Of a stretch of DNA of 64,000 nucleotides, positions 43,075 through 52,679 are shown piece after piece (the stretch's first letter is position 1; every line of letters begins with the position of its first letter). Source of the stretch: Erythrobacter sp. (GTDB taxonomy: Bacteria > Pseudomonadota > Alphaproteobacteria > Sphingomonadales > Sphingomonadaceae). Below the pieces are notes generated by a model. It saw only the letters and a program-made list of their open reading frames with translations, was not told the origin of the DNA and made no database searches. The stretch covers positions 2,656,001 through 2,720,000 of the forward strand of contig CP073261.1 of NCBI GenBank assembly GCA_019739335.1. The letters are read 5' to 3'. The translations under genes were made by a program, and so were the position numbers.

Positions 43075-45633
43075 ATGAGTGACGATTTTTCCGCCGAAGC
43101 CGATACCGGCAACAACGGCTTCACCCGGCGTATTTCGCGAGGCGGGCAGGGCGCCTGGGACAATGTGCGTAACGCCTGGCAGACCCGGCGCTGGTTCCGG
43201 GTCGTGTTTTATGCGCTTGGGGGCGGGCTACTGCTGGCGATTGCCGGATGGTTCTGGCTGGCAAGCGACCTTCCCGACGCGGAAACGCTGCTCGATTACG
43301 AGCCGAATCTGCCCACCGTGGTCCGCGGGATCGACGGCGAAATCGTCCACCGGTATGAACGCGAGCGGCGTGTGGAACTGCAATTCCGCGACCTGCCGCC
43401 GCAGTTGCTCAACGCCTATATCGCGATCGAGGACGAAACCTTCTGGACCCACGGCGGCGTGGATGCGGGCGGCTTCGTCAACGCGGTGTTCGATTACCTG
43501 TCCAAGATGGGATCGGACGAGCGGGCGGTGGGTGGTTCCACCATCACCCAGCAGGTGGCCAAGAACATCCTTGTCGGCAACGAATATTCGGTAACCCGCA
43601 AGCTGCGTGAAATGATCCTCGCGACCCGCATCGAAGGGGTGCTGGAAAAGCAGGACATCATCACGCTCTATCTCAACGAAATCCCGCTCGGTCGCCGCAG
43701 TTTCGGTGTGCAGGCGGCGGCGCGGGCCTATTTCGACAAGGATGTGGACGATCTGGCGCTGCACGAAATGGCCTTCCTCGCCAGCCTGCCGCAAGCGCCC
43801 GAGTATTACAGCCGCGCCGCCAACGCCGATGCTACCCGCCAGCGGCGCAATCTGGTGCTCGCGAGGATGGAGGACAACGGCTTCATCACCGCGGCCGAAA
43901 TGTCCGCCGCGCAGGCGCTTCCGCTGGGCATTGTCGAAGGGCAGCGCGAAGAACGCTCTGCCGATGCGGGCTATTTCTTCGAGGAAGTGCGCCGCCAGCT
44001 GATCGAACGCTTCGGTGAGGAAGCAGAGGACGGGCGCAACAGTGTCTATGCCGGTGGCCTGTGGGTGCGCACCTCGCTCGACACCGAATTGCAGGAAGCC
44101 GCCCGCAACTCGCTGCGCGATGCGATGCTGCGCTATCACGGCAATCGCGGTTGGGCCGGGCCGCTTGCATTGCTCGATCCTGACAATGGCGACCTGACCG
44201 AGCAATTGCGTAGCTCCTATCTCGGGATATCGTACGAAAACTGGCGTATCGCCGTCGTCACCGCGCGCGATGGCGATTCGGCCACCATCGGCTTTGCTAC
44301 CGGCGAAGAAGCACCGCTGACGAGCTTCCCCGATGCGCTGGCACTTGGCAATGTCATCGCCGTTGCGCCGAGCGGAAATTCGTGGGTGCTGCGCAACGTG
44401 CCAGAAGTGTCGGGCGGCTTCCTGGCCATGCAGCCTGAAACCGGACGGATTCTGGCGATGCAGGGCGGGTTCGACAGCCGCCTGGGCGCCTTCAACCGTG
44501 CAACGCAGGCCAATCGCCAACCGGGATCGACGGTGAAACCTTTTGTCTACGCCACCGGGCTGGATAACGGGATGACCCCCGCCACGATGGTCCCCGATGC
44601 GCAGTATTGCTATTATCAGGGTGCCAACCTGGGCGAGAAGTGCTTCACCAACTTCGGCGGCGGGCGCGGCGGTGGCGAATATCCGATGCGCTACGGGCTC
44701 GAACAGTCGAAAAACCTGATGACCGTGCATATCGCGATGGATTCGGGGATTGAAAATGTCATCCAGACCTTCCGCGATTCCGGTCTCGAGCCGCCGGGGA
44801 TCGAATATGAGCCCTATCCCGCCTTCGCGCTGGGTGCGGGCGACACGACGGTGGAACGGATCACCGCCGGTTATGCGATGATGGTCAATCACGGCCGGCT
44901 CAACCAACCGACGGTGATCGATTACGTGCAGGACCGGGACGGCAAGGTGATCTACCGCGCGGACGAACGCGAATGTACCGGCTGCAACATGGCCGAATGG
45001 GACGGCGGCCCGATGCCGCGCTTCGGTCGCACCGGGCGACAGGTGATGGATGCGCGCACCGCATTCCAGACCGTCCACATGCTCACCGGCGTGATCCAGC
45101 GCGGCACCGCCACCCGGCTGCGCGATCTCGATTTCCCGCTGTTCGGCAAGACCGGCACCAGCTCCGGTCCCACCAATGCGTGGTTCGTCGGCGGGTCGCC
45201 CGATATCGTTGCGGGCATGTATCTCGGCTTCGATCAGCCGCGCAATATGGGCGGCTACGTGCAGGGCGGCAACACAGCCGTGCCGATCTTCCGCCAGTTC
45301 GTGACCGAGAGCGAAGGGCACTGGACCGGACGACCGTTCACCGCCCCTGCGGGCGTGCGAATGGTCCGTGTGGACCGGCGTACCGGAAGCCGCGTGTTCG
45401 ATGGCTGGCCGACAGATGAGCCGACCGCTTCGATCATCTGGGAAGCATTCAAGCCCGATACCGAACCACGCCGCACCCAGCGGCAGGACGAGATCGATGC
45501 GATGCGCGAGATGATCCTTGCCCAATTGCGCCGTCGGGAGCGTGGACCGGTTCAGTCGGGCGGTGATAGTGGCAGCGCGACGGGGCCGGATGAACCGGTC
45601 GATTTCGCCGAGGACCAGGGCGGGATTTACTGA
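43075..45633 (+). CDS. mrcA: Penicillin-binding protein 1A (class A PBP)
   Basis: 852 aa bifunctional peptidoglycan synthase. TM at about 42-63 after a cytoplasmic tail. The GT51 glycosyltransferase domain has AIEDETFWTHGG (catalytic Glu119) and GGSTITQQVAKN; an OB-like insertion separates it from the transpeptidase domain with PGSTVKPF (nucleophile Ser485), EQSKNL (SxN) and FGKTGTSSGPTN (KTG). The C-terminal extension is rich in Arg, Gln, Gly and acidic residues. It polymerises and crosslinks the wall; partner amidase lies upstream. Confidence 0.95.
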   Translation: MSDDFSAEADTGNNGFTRRISRGGQGAWDNVRNAWQTRRWFRVVFYALGGGLLLAIAGWFWLASDLPDAETLLDYEPNLPTVVRGIDGEIVHRYERERRVELQFRDLPPQLLNAYIAIEDETFWTHGGVDAGGFVNAVFDYLSKMGSDERAVGGSTITQQVAKNILVGNEYSVTRKLREMILATRIEGVLEKQDIITLYLNEIPLGRRSFGVQAAARAYFDKDVDDLALHEMAFLASLPQAPEYYSRAANADATRQRRNLVLARMEDNGFITAAEMSAAQALPLGIVEGQREERSADAGYFFEEVRRQLIERFGEEAEDGRNSVYAGGLWVRTSLDTELQEAARNSLRDAMLRYHGNRGWAGPLALLDPDNGDLTEQLRSSYLGISYENWRIAVVTARDGDSATIGFATGEEAPLTSFPDALALGNVIAVAPSGNSWVLRNVPEVSGGFLAMQPETGRILAMQGGFDSRLGAFNRATQANRQPGSTVKPFVYATGLDNGMTPATMVPDAQYCYYQGANLGEKCFTNFGGGRGGGEYPMRYGLEQSKNLMTVHIAMDSGIENVIQTFRDSGLEPPGIEYEPYPAFALGAGDTTVERITAGYAMMVNHGRLNQPTVIDYVQDRDGKVIYRADERECTGCNMAEWDGGPMPRFGRTGRQVMDARTAFQTVHMLTGVIQRGTATRLRDLDFPLFGKTGTSSGPTNAWFVGGSPDIVAGMYLGFDQPRNMGGYVQGGNTAVPIFRQFVTESEGHWTGRPFTAPAGVRMVRVDRRTGSRVFDGWPTDEPTASIIWEAFKPDTEPRRTQRQDEIDAMREMILAQLRRRERGPVQSGGDSGSATGPDEPVDFAEDQGGIY

Positions 45634-45700
45634 CCCCGCCCTTCCGTTCATCGCAGCGCTGCGCTAGGCGCGCCGCTCACACTAATCGGAGAAGACCGTC

Positions 45701-46828
45701 ATGCGTGCCGAAGGGCAGGCCTATATCGACCGGATCGGGGCAGCGCTCGCGCTGGTGAAGAAGTCGCTCGACTGGGAGCGCGCGCTGCGCAAGCTCGATG
45801 AGCTGGAAGCGCGGGTGCAGGATCCGAACCTGTGGAACGATCCCAAGGCCGCGCAGGCGACCAGCCGTGAACACCGGCAGTTGAAGGACGCGGTGGAAAC
45901 GGTGCAGGAAATCACCGCCGAAATGGCTGATGCCGTCGAATTCGTCGAGATGGGCGAGGCCGAGGGCGATGACGAGGTAGTGGCAGATGGCTTGGCCAGC
46001 CTCGCCGCGCTCGCCACCCGCGCGGACCGTGACAAGGTCAAGGCGCTGCTTTCGGGCGAGGCCGATGGCTATGACACCTATCTCCAGATCAATGCAGGCG
46101 CGGGCGGCACCGAGAGCCAGGACTGGGCAGAAATGCTCTTCCGCATGTACGGCCGCTGGGCCGAACGGCGCGGCTACAAGGTGGAGACGGTGGAATACCA
46201 GGCGGGCGAGCAGGCCGGGATCAAGAGCGCCACGCTGCTGATCAAGGGCGAGAACGCCTACGGCTATGCCAAGACCGAAAGCGGCGTGCACCGTTTGGTG
46301 CGGATCAGCCCCTATGACAGCTCGGCGCGGCGGCACACTTCGTTCAGCTCGGTCTGGGTCTATCCGGTGATCGACGACAACATCGATATCGAGATCAACG
46401 AAGGCGACCTCAAGATCGACACCTATCGCGCATCGGGCGCGGGCGGGCAGCACATCAACACCACCGATTCCGCGGTGCGCATCACCCATATGCCCACCGG
46501 GGTGGTGGTGGCGAGCCAGCACGATCGCAGCCAGCACAAGAACCGCGCCACCGCGATGAACATGCTGAAGGCGCGTCTCTTCGAACGCGAAATGGCAATG
46601 CGCGAAGCGGCGGCGGCGGGCGAATATGCCGAGAAGACCGAAATCGGCTGGGGCCACCAGATCCGCAGCTATGTCTTGCAGCCCTACCAGATGGTGAAGG
46701 ACCTGCGCACCGGCCATACCAGCCCCACGCCCGACGACGTGCTCGACGGCGACCTCGACGCCTTTATTGCCGCCGCGCTGGCGCAGAAGGTGACCGGCGA
46801 GAAGGTGGTTGTGGAAGATGTGGAGTAG
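45701..46828 (+). CDS. prfB: Peptide chain release factor 2
   Basis: 375 aa. The GGQ motif, ASGAGGQHINTTDSAVRITH-like, sits at about 248-250 and triggers peptide release; the stop-codon-recognition loop reads ISPYDSSARRHTSF, so SPY stands where E. coli has SPF. The gene is a single uninterrupted frame, without the programmed +1 shift found in many bacteria, so autoregulation by frameshift is absent. It recognises UGA and UAA. CGGAGAAGA precedes the ATG. Confidence 0.96.
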   Translation: MRAEGQAYIDRIGAALALVKKSLDWERALRKLDELEARVQDPNLWNDPKAAQATSREHRQLKDAVETVQEITAEMADAVEFVEMGEAEGDDEVVADGLASLAALATRADRDKVKALLSGEADGYDTYLQINAGAGGTESQDWAEMLFRMYGRWAERRGYKVETVEYQAGEQAGIKSATLLIKGENAYGYAKTESGVHRLVRISPYDSSARRHTSFSSVWVYPVIDDNIDIEINEGDLKIDTYRASGAGGQHINTTDSAVRITHMPTGVVVASQHDRSQHKNRATAMNMLKARLFEREMAMREAAAAGEYAEKTEIGWGHQIRSYVLQPYQMVKDLRTGHTSPTPDDVLDGDLDAFIAAALAQKVTGEKVVVEDVE

Positions 46829-46945
46829 CGGCAGGCGGACTGCTTCCTGCGCCGCCCTCGGTATCGCCTGAAACCGCCTTTGCTGTTGCAAGTGCGAACA
46901 GGGGCGTTAGGCAGCGCGCTCATCTTCTGACGGAGCGAAAGTATC

Positions 46946-47971
46946 ATGGGTTACCGGGTGGCAGTGGTCGGGGCGACGGGGAATGTCGGGCGCGAAATGC
47001 TCGCCATTCTGGCAGAGCGCGAATTCCCGATGGACGAGGTGGCGGCGGTCGCCTCCTCGCGCTCGACCAACATGGATGTCGACGTGGGCGACTCTGGCAA
47101 GGTAGTAAAGTGCAAGAACATCGAGCATTTCGATTTCGCCGGCTGGGACATCGCCCTGTTCGCCTGCGGCAGCGCAGCGACCAAGATCTACGCGCCCATT
47201 GCCGCAGCGGCGGGCTGCGTGGTGATCGACAACTCCAGCCTCTACCGGATGGACCCGGACGTTCCGCTGATCGTGCCGGAAGTGAACCCGGAAGCGATTG
47301 ACGGCTATACCAAGCGCAACATCATCGCCAACCCCAACTGTTCCACCGCGCAATTGGTGGTGGCGCTGAAGCCGCTCCACGATGTCGCCACGATCAAGCG
47401 GGTGGTGGTTTCCACATACCAGTCGGTCTCCGGCGCGGGCAAGGCGGGGATGGACGAGCTGTTCGAACAGAGCCGGGCGATCTTCGTCGGTGATCCGGTG
47501 GAGCCGCGCGTGTTCACCAAGCCGATCGCCTTCAATGTCATCCCCCACATCGACAGCTTTATGGATGACGGTTCCACCAAGGAAGAGTGGAAGATGGTGG
47601 TCGAGACGAAGAAGATCCTCGATCCCAGGATCAAGCTCAACGCCACCTGCGTGCGGGTGCCGGTGTTCGTCGGCCATTCCGAAGCGGTGAACATCGAATT
47701 CGAGAACGAGCTTTCTGCGGCCGACGCGATGGATATCCTGCGCGAAGCCCCGGGGATCATGCTGATCGATAAGCGCGAGGACGGCGGATACGTCACTCCC
47801 GTCGAAGCCGCCGGGGACGGGGCGACCTACATCAGCCGGGTGCGTGACGATCCGACTGTCGATTACGGGATCACCCTGTGGTGCGTTGCGGACAATTTGC
47901 GTAAGGGTGCAGCACTGAACGCGGTGCAGATCGCCGAACTGCTCGGACGCCGCCACCTGAAGAAGGGATGA
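46946..47971 (+). CDS. asd: Aspartate-semialdehyde dehydrogenase
   Basis: 341 aa. VAVVGATGNVGREMLAIL is the NADP-binding motif; the active-site Cys is in IIANPNCSTAQLVVALKPL (about residue 130) and VPVFVGHSEAVNIEFE contains the catalytic His. It makes aspartate semialdehyde from aspartyl phosphate for lysine, threonine, methionine and diaminopimelate. The stop overlaps the start of the following lipoprotein gene (ATGA). Confidence 0.97.
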   Translation: MGYRVAVVGATGNVGREMLAILAEREFPMDEVAAVASSRSTNMDVDVGDSGKVVKCKNIEHFDFAGWDIALFACGSAATKIYAPIAAAAGCVVIDNSSLYRMDPDVPLIVPEVNPEAIDGYTKRNIIANPNCSTAQLVVALKPLHDVATIKRVVVSTYQSVSGAGKAGMDELFEQSRAIFVGDPVEPRVFTKPIAFNVIPHIDSFMDDGSTKEEWKMVVETKKILDPRIKLNATCVRVPVFVGHSEAVNIEFENELSAADAMDILREAPGIMLIDKREDGGYVTPVEAAGDGATYISRVRDDPTVDYGITLWCVADNLRKGAALNAVQIAELLGRRHLKKG

Positions 47972-48525
47972 TCCTGATGCGCCTTGCTGTCCTCGCCGCG
48001 ATTTCTGCCCTGCCGCTGTTGCTTGCCGCCTGTTCGCAGGAAGCTGCCGATGAGGCGGAAGCGCCGGTCGAGGAAGCCGCTGCTCCGGCCGAGAATGCCA
48101 CACTGGACCTGCAGGCAACCGGGATCGTCGTGCCGCCGCAGGGCGGGTTCGAGGAACTCACCGTCCCGTTTGGCTCGATGCGCGCGGCGACCGAGGCGAC
48201 GTTGGGCAATGTCCTGGGCGAAGTCACCGGCAGCTACGATGGCCAAGGCGACTGCTGGCTGGAATCGACCCAGTACGAAGGCCTATCGCTCCAGTTCAAG
48301 GACGATCTGTTTGTCGGCTATTCGGCCGAGGCACCCTATGTGCCGGAACTCTCCCGGTCCGAAATGCTGGCCGATCCCGGTGTGGCGCTGGTGGAAGACA
48401 GCACGCTGGGCGAGGAATTTACCATCGGCAGCGGTGAAGCGATCATTTCCGGCATCTTCGCTGGCGAGGGCGACGATGCTGCGGTGGAGTCGCTGTGGGC
48501 GGGCGAAGTCTGCACCTTCCGCTAA
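47968..48525 (+). CDS. Lipoprotein of unknown function
   Basis: 185 aa. The signal peptide MILMRLAVLAAISALPLLLA ends in LLLAACSQEA, a lipobox with Cys at about 22. A Glu/Ala-rich linker (DEAEAPVEEAAAPAENA) leads to a domain of about 130 residues with FGSMRAATEATLGNV, ECW-like Cys in GDCWLES and EVCTFR. No family was recognised. Start overlaps asd; a second ATG at 47977 fits equally well. Confidence 0.78.
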   Translation: MILMRLAVLAAISALPLLLAACSQEAADEAEAPVEEAAAPAENATLDLQATGIVVPPQGGFEELTVPFGSMRAATEATLGNVLGEVTGSYDGQGDCWLESTQYEGLSLQFKDDLFVGYSAEAPYVPELSRSEMLADPGVALVEDSTLGEEFTIGSGEAIISGIFAGEGDDAAVESLWAGEVCTFR

Positions 48526-48535
48526 GGTCGTCGTT

Positions 48536-49294
48536 GTGACAGAGCCGGGCACCACCTTCATCGACAGCTTCGACGGCACGCGCATGGCCGTCCACCGCCT
48601 CGGTGCAGGCCGCCCGGTGCTGCTGCTGCATGGGCTGTTTTCCAATGCAGAGGTCAATTGGATCAAGTTCGGCACCGCGCAGATGCTGGCCGATGCGGGG
48701 TTCGAGGCGATCATGCTTGACTGGCGGGTGCATGGCCACAGCGATTCCCCTACCGATCCCGCCGCCTTCCCGGCGAGCGTGCTGGTGCGGGATGCGCTGG
48801 CGATCGTGGAGGCGCTGGAGCTGGTGGATTACGATCTGGTCGGCTTCTCGCTCGGCAGCCGCACCGCGATCAGCGCGGTGATCGCGGGGTTGGCACCGCG
48901 ACGGCTGGTGCTTTCGGGCATGGGGCTCGAAGGGCTGACCAACTGGCGCAAGCGGACCGCCTTCTTCATCGACATGATCGACCGTTACAACAGCATCGAA
49001 CGCGGCGATCCCGCCTTCTTCGCCAAGAGCTTCATGGCGACACAGGGGATCGACCGGGTGGCGGCAAGGCTGCTGCTGACGCAGGGGGTGGATTCGATCG
49101 AGGTGGCGGAACTGGACCGCCTCACCATGCCCACGCTGGTGCTGATCGGCGACGAGGACCGCGACAACGGTTCCCCCTGGCGGCTCGCCGATGCGCTGCC
49201 CGATGCGCGGGTAGAGGAAATTCCGGGCAACCATATGACCTGCGTGACCAGGCCGGAATTCGGCCGGGCCATCGTGGGCTTCCTTTCGGCCTGA
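48536..49294 (+). CDS. Alpha/beta hydrolase
   Basis: 252 aa. Canonical fold: VLLLHGLFSN (oxyanion loop), nucleophile elbow LVGFSLGSRTA, acid in LIGDEDRDNG and histidine in IPGNHMTCV. The family hydrolyses esters or related bonds; no substrate motif was identified. The GTG at 48536, with AAGG about 8 bases upstream, is chosen because the conserved domain begins there; the longer open frame to 47984 is the shadow of the lipoprotein gene. Confidence 0.88.
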   Translation: MTEPGTTFIDSFDGTRMAVHRLGAGRPVLLLHGLFSNAEVNWIKFGTAQMLADAGFEAIMLDWRVHGHSDSPTDPAAFPASVLVRDALAIVEALELVDYDLVGFSLGSRTAISAVIAGLAPRRLVLSGMGLEGLTNWRKRTAFFIDMIDRYNSIERGDPAFFAKSFMATQGIDRVAARLLLTQGVDSIEVAELDRLTMPTLVLIGDEDRDNGSPWRLADALPDARVEEIPGNHMTCVTRPEFGRAIVGFLSA

Positions 49295-49335
49295 GGTTGC
49301 GTCAGACTGGGCTTCGCAACTGGTTGGAGAACAGA

Positions 49336-50349
49336 ATGCGCCGCTCACTCATCCTTGCCGCATCGTTTCTACTCTCGGCTTGCGCCACTTCGGAGGTGCC
49401 CGACCAGATCGCAGATACATCCGGCACCGTGTTCGTCGCCAACAAGCGCGGGGCGAGCCTGTCGCGGATCGATCTGGGCACTGGCGAGGAAACGCACCGG
49501 GCTGAGACCTGCGAGAACCCGCACGAGCTGACCGTATCTCCCGACGAACGCTTTGTCATGGTGGCATGCTATTCGGGCCGGTCGGTGGAGGTCTTTTCGA
49601 CTGACAGTCTTGCCGAGGCCGGAACGCTCTTCCTTGGCGAGAATGCGCGGGTTCACAGCGCTTTGTGGTTGGCCGACAATCGTGTCATCGCGGGTGCGGA
49701 AGGGCGTGGTTCGCTCTACAGTTTCGAGGTGCAAATGCAGGACGGGCGCGTGCCTCCGCTGTTCCCCTGGCGGGAAATCGGCGGCGGGGAAGGGGCAGCG
49801 CGCGGCCCGCACCTTCTCGCCGTCTCGCCCGATGCACGCACTGCCTGGGGCACTTTCATCGAAGCAGGCGAAGTGGTGCGCTACGATCTGGAGCGCGGCG
49901 AGGAAGCCGCGCGCCGCCAGATCGGGGAAATGATTGAGGCCGTCGCGATTTCTCCTGACGGGCAGAGCCTGTGGGTCTCCTCCAACGCTGCCAGTGTGGC
50001 CTACAGACTCGATCCAATGACGCTGGAAGTGCAGGCGGAAGTGCCCACCGGGCAAGTGCCGATCCGCCTTGCCATGCACCCTTCCGGTCGCTGGGTGGTC
50101 AGTTCCAATTTTGGCGGCGGCGATCTGACGGTGATCGATACCGCGATCAACACCGTGGCTCGCACCATTCCCGTTTCCGGCAGCCGCGATACCGCGCAGG
50201 TGACGCTGGTGTTCAGCGAGGACGGCTCCCGTCTCTACGCCGCCGAAACCGCTACCGATACGATTGCCGAGGTGGACTTCGCATCAGGAGCAGTGCTCCG
50301 CCGCCTGCCGACAGGTCCCGGAGGGGACGGGCTGGCGGTCGTGGACTGA
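49336..50349 (+). CDS. YncE-like beta-propeller lipoprotein
   Basis: 337 aa. Lipoprotein signal MRRSLILAASFLLSACATS (LSAC lipobox). The rest is a seven-bladed propeller of the YVTN/cytochrome D1 type: repeated units such as TVFVANKRGASLSRIDLGTG, HELTVSPDERFVMVAC, AVAISPDGQSLWVSSN and DLTVIDTAINTVARTIPV. Such proteins bind partners or ligands at the envelope; no enzymatic motif. ATG at 49336 is preferred because GGAGA lies 7 bases upstream; an ATG at 49297 would put a charged stretch before the signal. Confidence 0.87.
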   Translation: MRRSLILAASFLLSACATSEVPDQIADTSGTVFVANKRGASLSRIDLGTGEETHRAETCENPHELTVSPDERFVMVACYSGRSVEVFSTDSLAEAGTLFLGENARVHSALWLADNRVIAGAEGRGSLYSFEVQMQDGRVPPLFPWREIGGGEGAARGPHLLAVSPDARTAWGTFIEAGEVVRYDLERGEEAARRQIGEMIEAVAISPDGQSLWVSSNAASVAYRLDPMTLEVQAEVPTGQVPIRLAMHPSGRWVVSSNFGGGDLTVIDTAINTVARTIPVSGSRDTAQVTLVFSEDGSRLYAAETATDTIAEVDFASGAVLRRLPTGPGGDGLAVVD

Positions 50350-50420
50350 ACATAGCGGCAAAGCCGGCCCAGAAGGAAGTCGCAGGGCTCGATTGGTACC
50401 CGTAATATTGGGGTGCGGAA

Positions 50421-52679
50421 CTAATTCGGCTCTTCGTCCACGAAGTGATGCCAGACCACATGCGCCCGGATGCCCGAGGAGCTGGTGATTTCGCTGAAGC
50501 GCGCGTAGTCGCCAGCTGAGAAGGCCGCGGTTGCTCCGGCGATGTCACCTTCCCCTTCGAGAAGGACGATGGCCACCCAACTCTCGCGATCCAGTTGCCA
50601 CCCGGCATCGACCTTATAATAGCCGGGAGACTGACGGAATCGCGGCGGGAGAACGGCCTGGAGCTGATCCGCCGCCTGGAAGGTCACTTCCTCCTCGCCG
50701 AGAAACATCAGACCTATTTGCGCTGTATCGTCGAGGCGGATCTCGAAAGTGAACCGTGCGCCGATTTGCCCTGCCAGGGTGGTTTCGGGATCGTCAGCAG
50801 GAAAGCGCTGCAATTCCGATTGGCGAAGTGTCTGAGTCAGCACGGTGCTGTCGGTTACGCGAAGGGGGTGCAGGGCGTTGATGTAAGGGCAATTGCCTTG
50901 CGACACCGGTTCGACGCCAGAGAAGCTGGTGCTCACCCCTCCGCCTTGCAATGCTTCGAACACCGCTGGTTCAATCACGGCTGGTTGCCCTGCAATCCCG
51001 CTCGCATTCAGGACCAGTGCTCCCGGAGCGCCGGTGGTGGAGAGATCGAGCCAATGGCAATCCAGACCGGAAAGAGCGGCTTCGGCGCGCTGAAGGGCAG
51101 TCGCAGCATCGAGCGCACTCGCTGCCACTGCACCATTACTTTCGTTTTCGCCGCTACCGGGCGCCCCACCACCGCCGAAGGCGATGTAGCCAAGGCCCGC
51201 CAGCAACAGCACCCCCAGCAGCGCACCGCCGCCTATGAGTGCGGGGCGCGGGATCGATCCGCCGCCGATACCGTCGAGCATCCCGGCCAGGCCGCCGCCG
51301 GCTTTACTGGTATCCTGCTTGTCTCCGCCGCGCTGGTTTTTCGCGGCAATTCTGCCCCCGGCACTCATCGTGTCGAGCATGGCCACCACGTCCTTCATCG
51401 ATCGCAGGCGCTTGGCCGGATCGTAGGTAAGCATGGCATCGAACAGCGGCCTTAGTCCCGGTGGAGAACGCGAGGTGTCGACCCCCTCCTTGCGCTTCTC
51501 CATCGCTTCGAACATCGACTTGCCAAGTTTCAGCGTCTCGCCCTGTGCCAGTCCGAGCAACACGAGGCCAAGGCTGTAGACATCGGTCCACGGCCCGACA
51601 TCGCCTTCGAATGCGCCCAGTTGTTCCGGCGCGACAAAGCTCAGCTTGCCCGCGAAGCCGGTGCCGATCACGGTTTTCGAACCGGGATCGATATCGCGGG
51701 CGATGCCGAAATCGATGATCTGCGCGCGATCCAGATCGCCGCCTTCGAGCAGGATGTTGTCCGGCGCGATGTCCCGGTGGATCGCGCCCAGCGCATGGGC
51801 TGCGCCAAGGCCCTCGGCAAGGCGGCGGGCCATCGAGATGATCTGCGCATCGGTCGGCTGCACCTTGCCGATCACGCTTTCGAGGCTATTGCCGTCGATG
51901 AAATTGGTGACGATGTAGAACACGCCCGCTTCGGGATCGCGCGCTTGGGTGCGGTAATTGACAAGCGCAGGATGCACGAGCCGTTCGAGTACGGTGGCTT
52001 CCTTGACGAACATCTCGATAACGTTCGGATCGCTGGCAAGCGATGGCAGGATAACCTTCACCGCCACGCGCTGTGCATTGGTGACGTTGAAGCCTTCGAA
52101 CACCTCACCCATGCCGCCGCGCGCAATGAAGCGTTTGATTTCATAGGTATGGTTCAGGACTTGCCCGATGCTGATGCCCGACAGGAGCTTGGGCGGCGGT
52201 TCGCTGGGCGCAGGTGAAGGTGGGGGCGGGGGCGGGGCGGGCTTGGCAAGGCCAGCACCGGGATCGATGATGGTACGGTCGAACCCTTCACCATCCGAGG
52301 CCGAGATTTGCGGGCCGGGGGCAATGACGGTGCGCTCGTCTTCAGTATCGTCGTCAGCCCGGTCTGATGCGGGCGCGGCGATCGGCGCGAACACGGTGCG
52401 CTCGTCCTCTTCGTCCCCCTCATCGTCGTCTTGCGATGTAACTGCTGCAGCGGGACCGGGGCGAATTACAGTACGACCATCGTCATCGTCATCGTCATCC
52501 GCACCGACTGCTTCCTCTGGCGTGCCCTCATTTTCGCTCTCAATCTCGCCGAAGGACTGCTCGGGAATGGCATCTACGGTTTCGGGCTCGATTTTGTCAG
52601 GAATCTCAACCGCTGGATCGTCATCCGGCGCTTCGATATGCTCCTTCTCGTCATCGGTATCCTTTTCGCCAGCGTTCAC
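50421..52679 (-). CDS. Ser/Thr protein kinase with N-terminal RTVI-type repeats and C-terminal periplasmic domain
   Basis: 752 aa. Residues 1-165 are acidic and disordered, with four repeats: RTVIRPGP (69), RTVFAPIA (94), RTVIAPGP (116) and RTIIDPGA (135), then a Pro-rich linker. The kinase domain is about 179-438: ARGGMGEVFEG loop, Lys208 (VAVKVI), catalytic HRDIAPDN (Ala305 where Lys is usual), DFG at 323 and APE at 350. One TM at about 481-502; the C-terminal 250 residues lie outside the membrane and are of unknown fold. Its ATG overlaps the phosphatase stop (ATGA). Confidence 0.92.
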   Translation of the reverse strand: MNAGEKDTDDEKEHIEAPDDDPAVEIPDKIEPETVDAIPEQSFGEIESENEGTPEEAVGADDDDDDDGRTVIRPGPAAAVTSQDDDEGDEEDERTVFAPIAAPASDRADDDTEDERTVIAPGPQISASDGEGFDRTIIDPGAGLAKPAPPPPPPSPAPSEPPPKLLSGISIGQVLNHTYEIKRFIARGGMGEVFEGFNVTNAQRVAVKVILPSLASDPNVIEMFVKEATVLERLVHPALVNYRTQARDPEAGVFYIVTNFIDGNSLESVIGKVQPTDAQIISMARRLAEGLGAAHALGAIHRDIAPDNILLEGGDLDRAQIIDFGIARDIDPGSKTVIGTGFAGKLSFVAPEQLGAFEGDVGPWTDVYSLGLVLLGLAQGETLKLGKSMFEAMEKRKEGVDTSRSPPGLRPLFDAMLTYDPAKRLRSMKDVVAMLDTMSAGGRIAAKNQRGGDKQDTSKAGGGLAGMLDGIGGGSIPRPALIGGGALLGVLLLAGLGYIAFGGGGAPGSGENESNGAVAASALDAATALQRAEAALSGLDCHWLDLSTTGAPGALVLNASGIAGQPAVIEPAVFEALQGGGVSTSFSGVEPVSQGNCPYINALHPLRVTDSTVLTQTLRQSELQRFPADDPETTLAGQIGARFTFEIRLDDTAQIGLMFLGEEEVTFQAADQLQAVLPPRFRQSPGYYKVDAGWQLDRESWVAIVLLEGEGDIAGATAAFSAGDYARFSEITSSSGIRAHVVWHHFVDEEPN

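Noticed and set aside
43228-45651. 807-codon open frame opposite PBP1A
   Set aside because: Antisense shadow; the opposite strand has all PBP catalytic motifs in order, this one has none.
45701-46828. Programmed +1 frameshift in prfB
   Set aside because: The frame is uninterrupted from the ATG to the stop, so no shift is needed.
47984-48535. N-terminal extension of the alpha/beta hydrolase frame
   Set aside because: Arg/Pro-rich shadow of the lipoprotein gene; a GTG with a ribosome site at 48536 fits the hydrolase domain.
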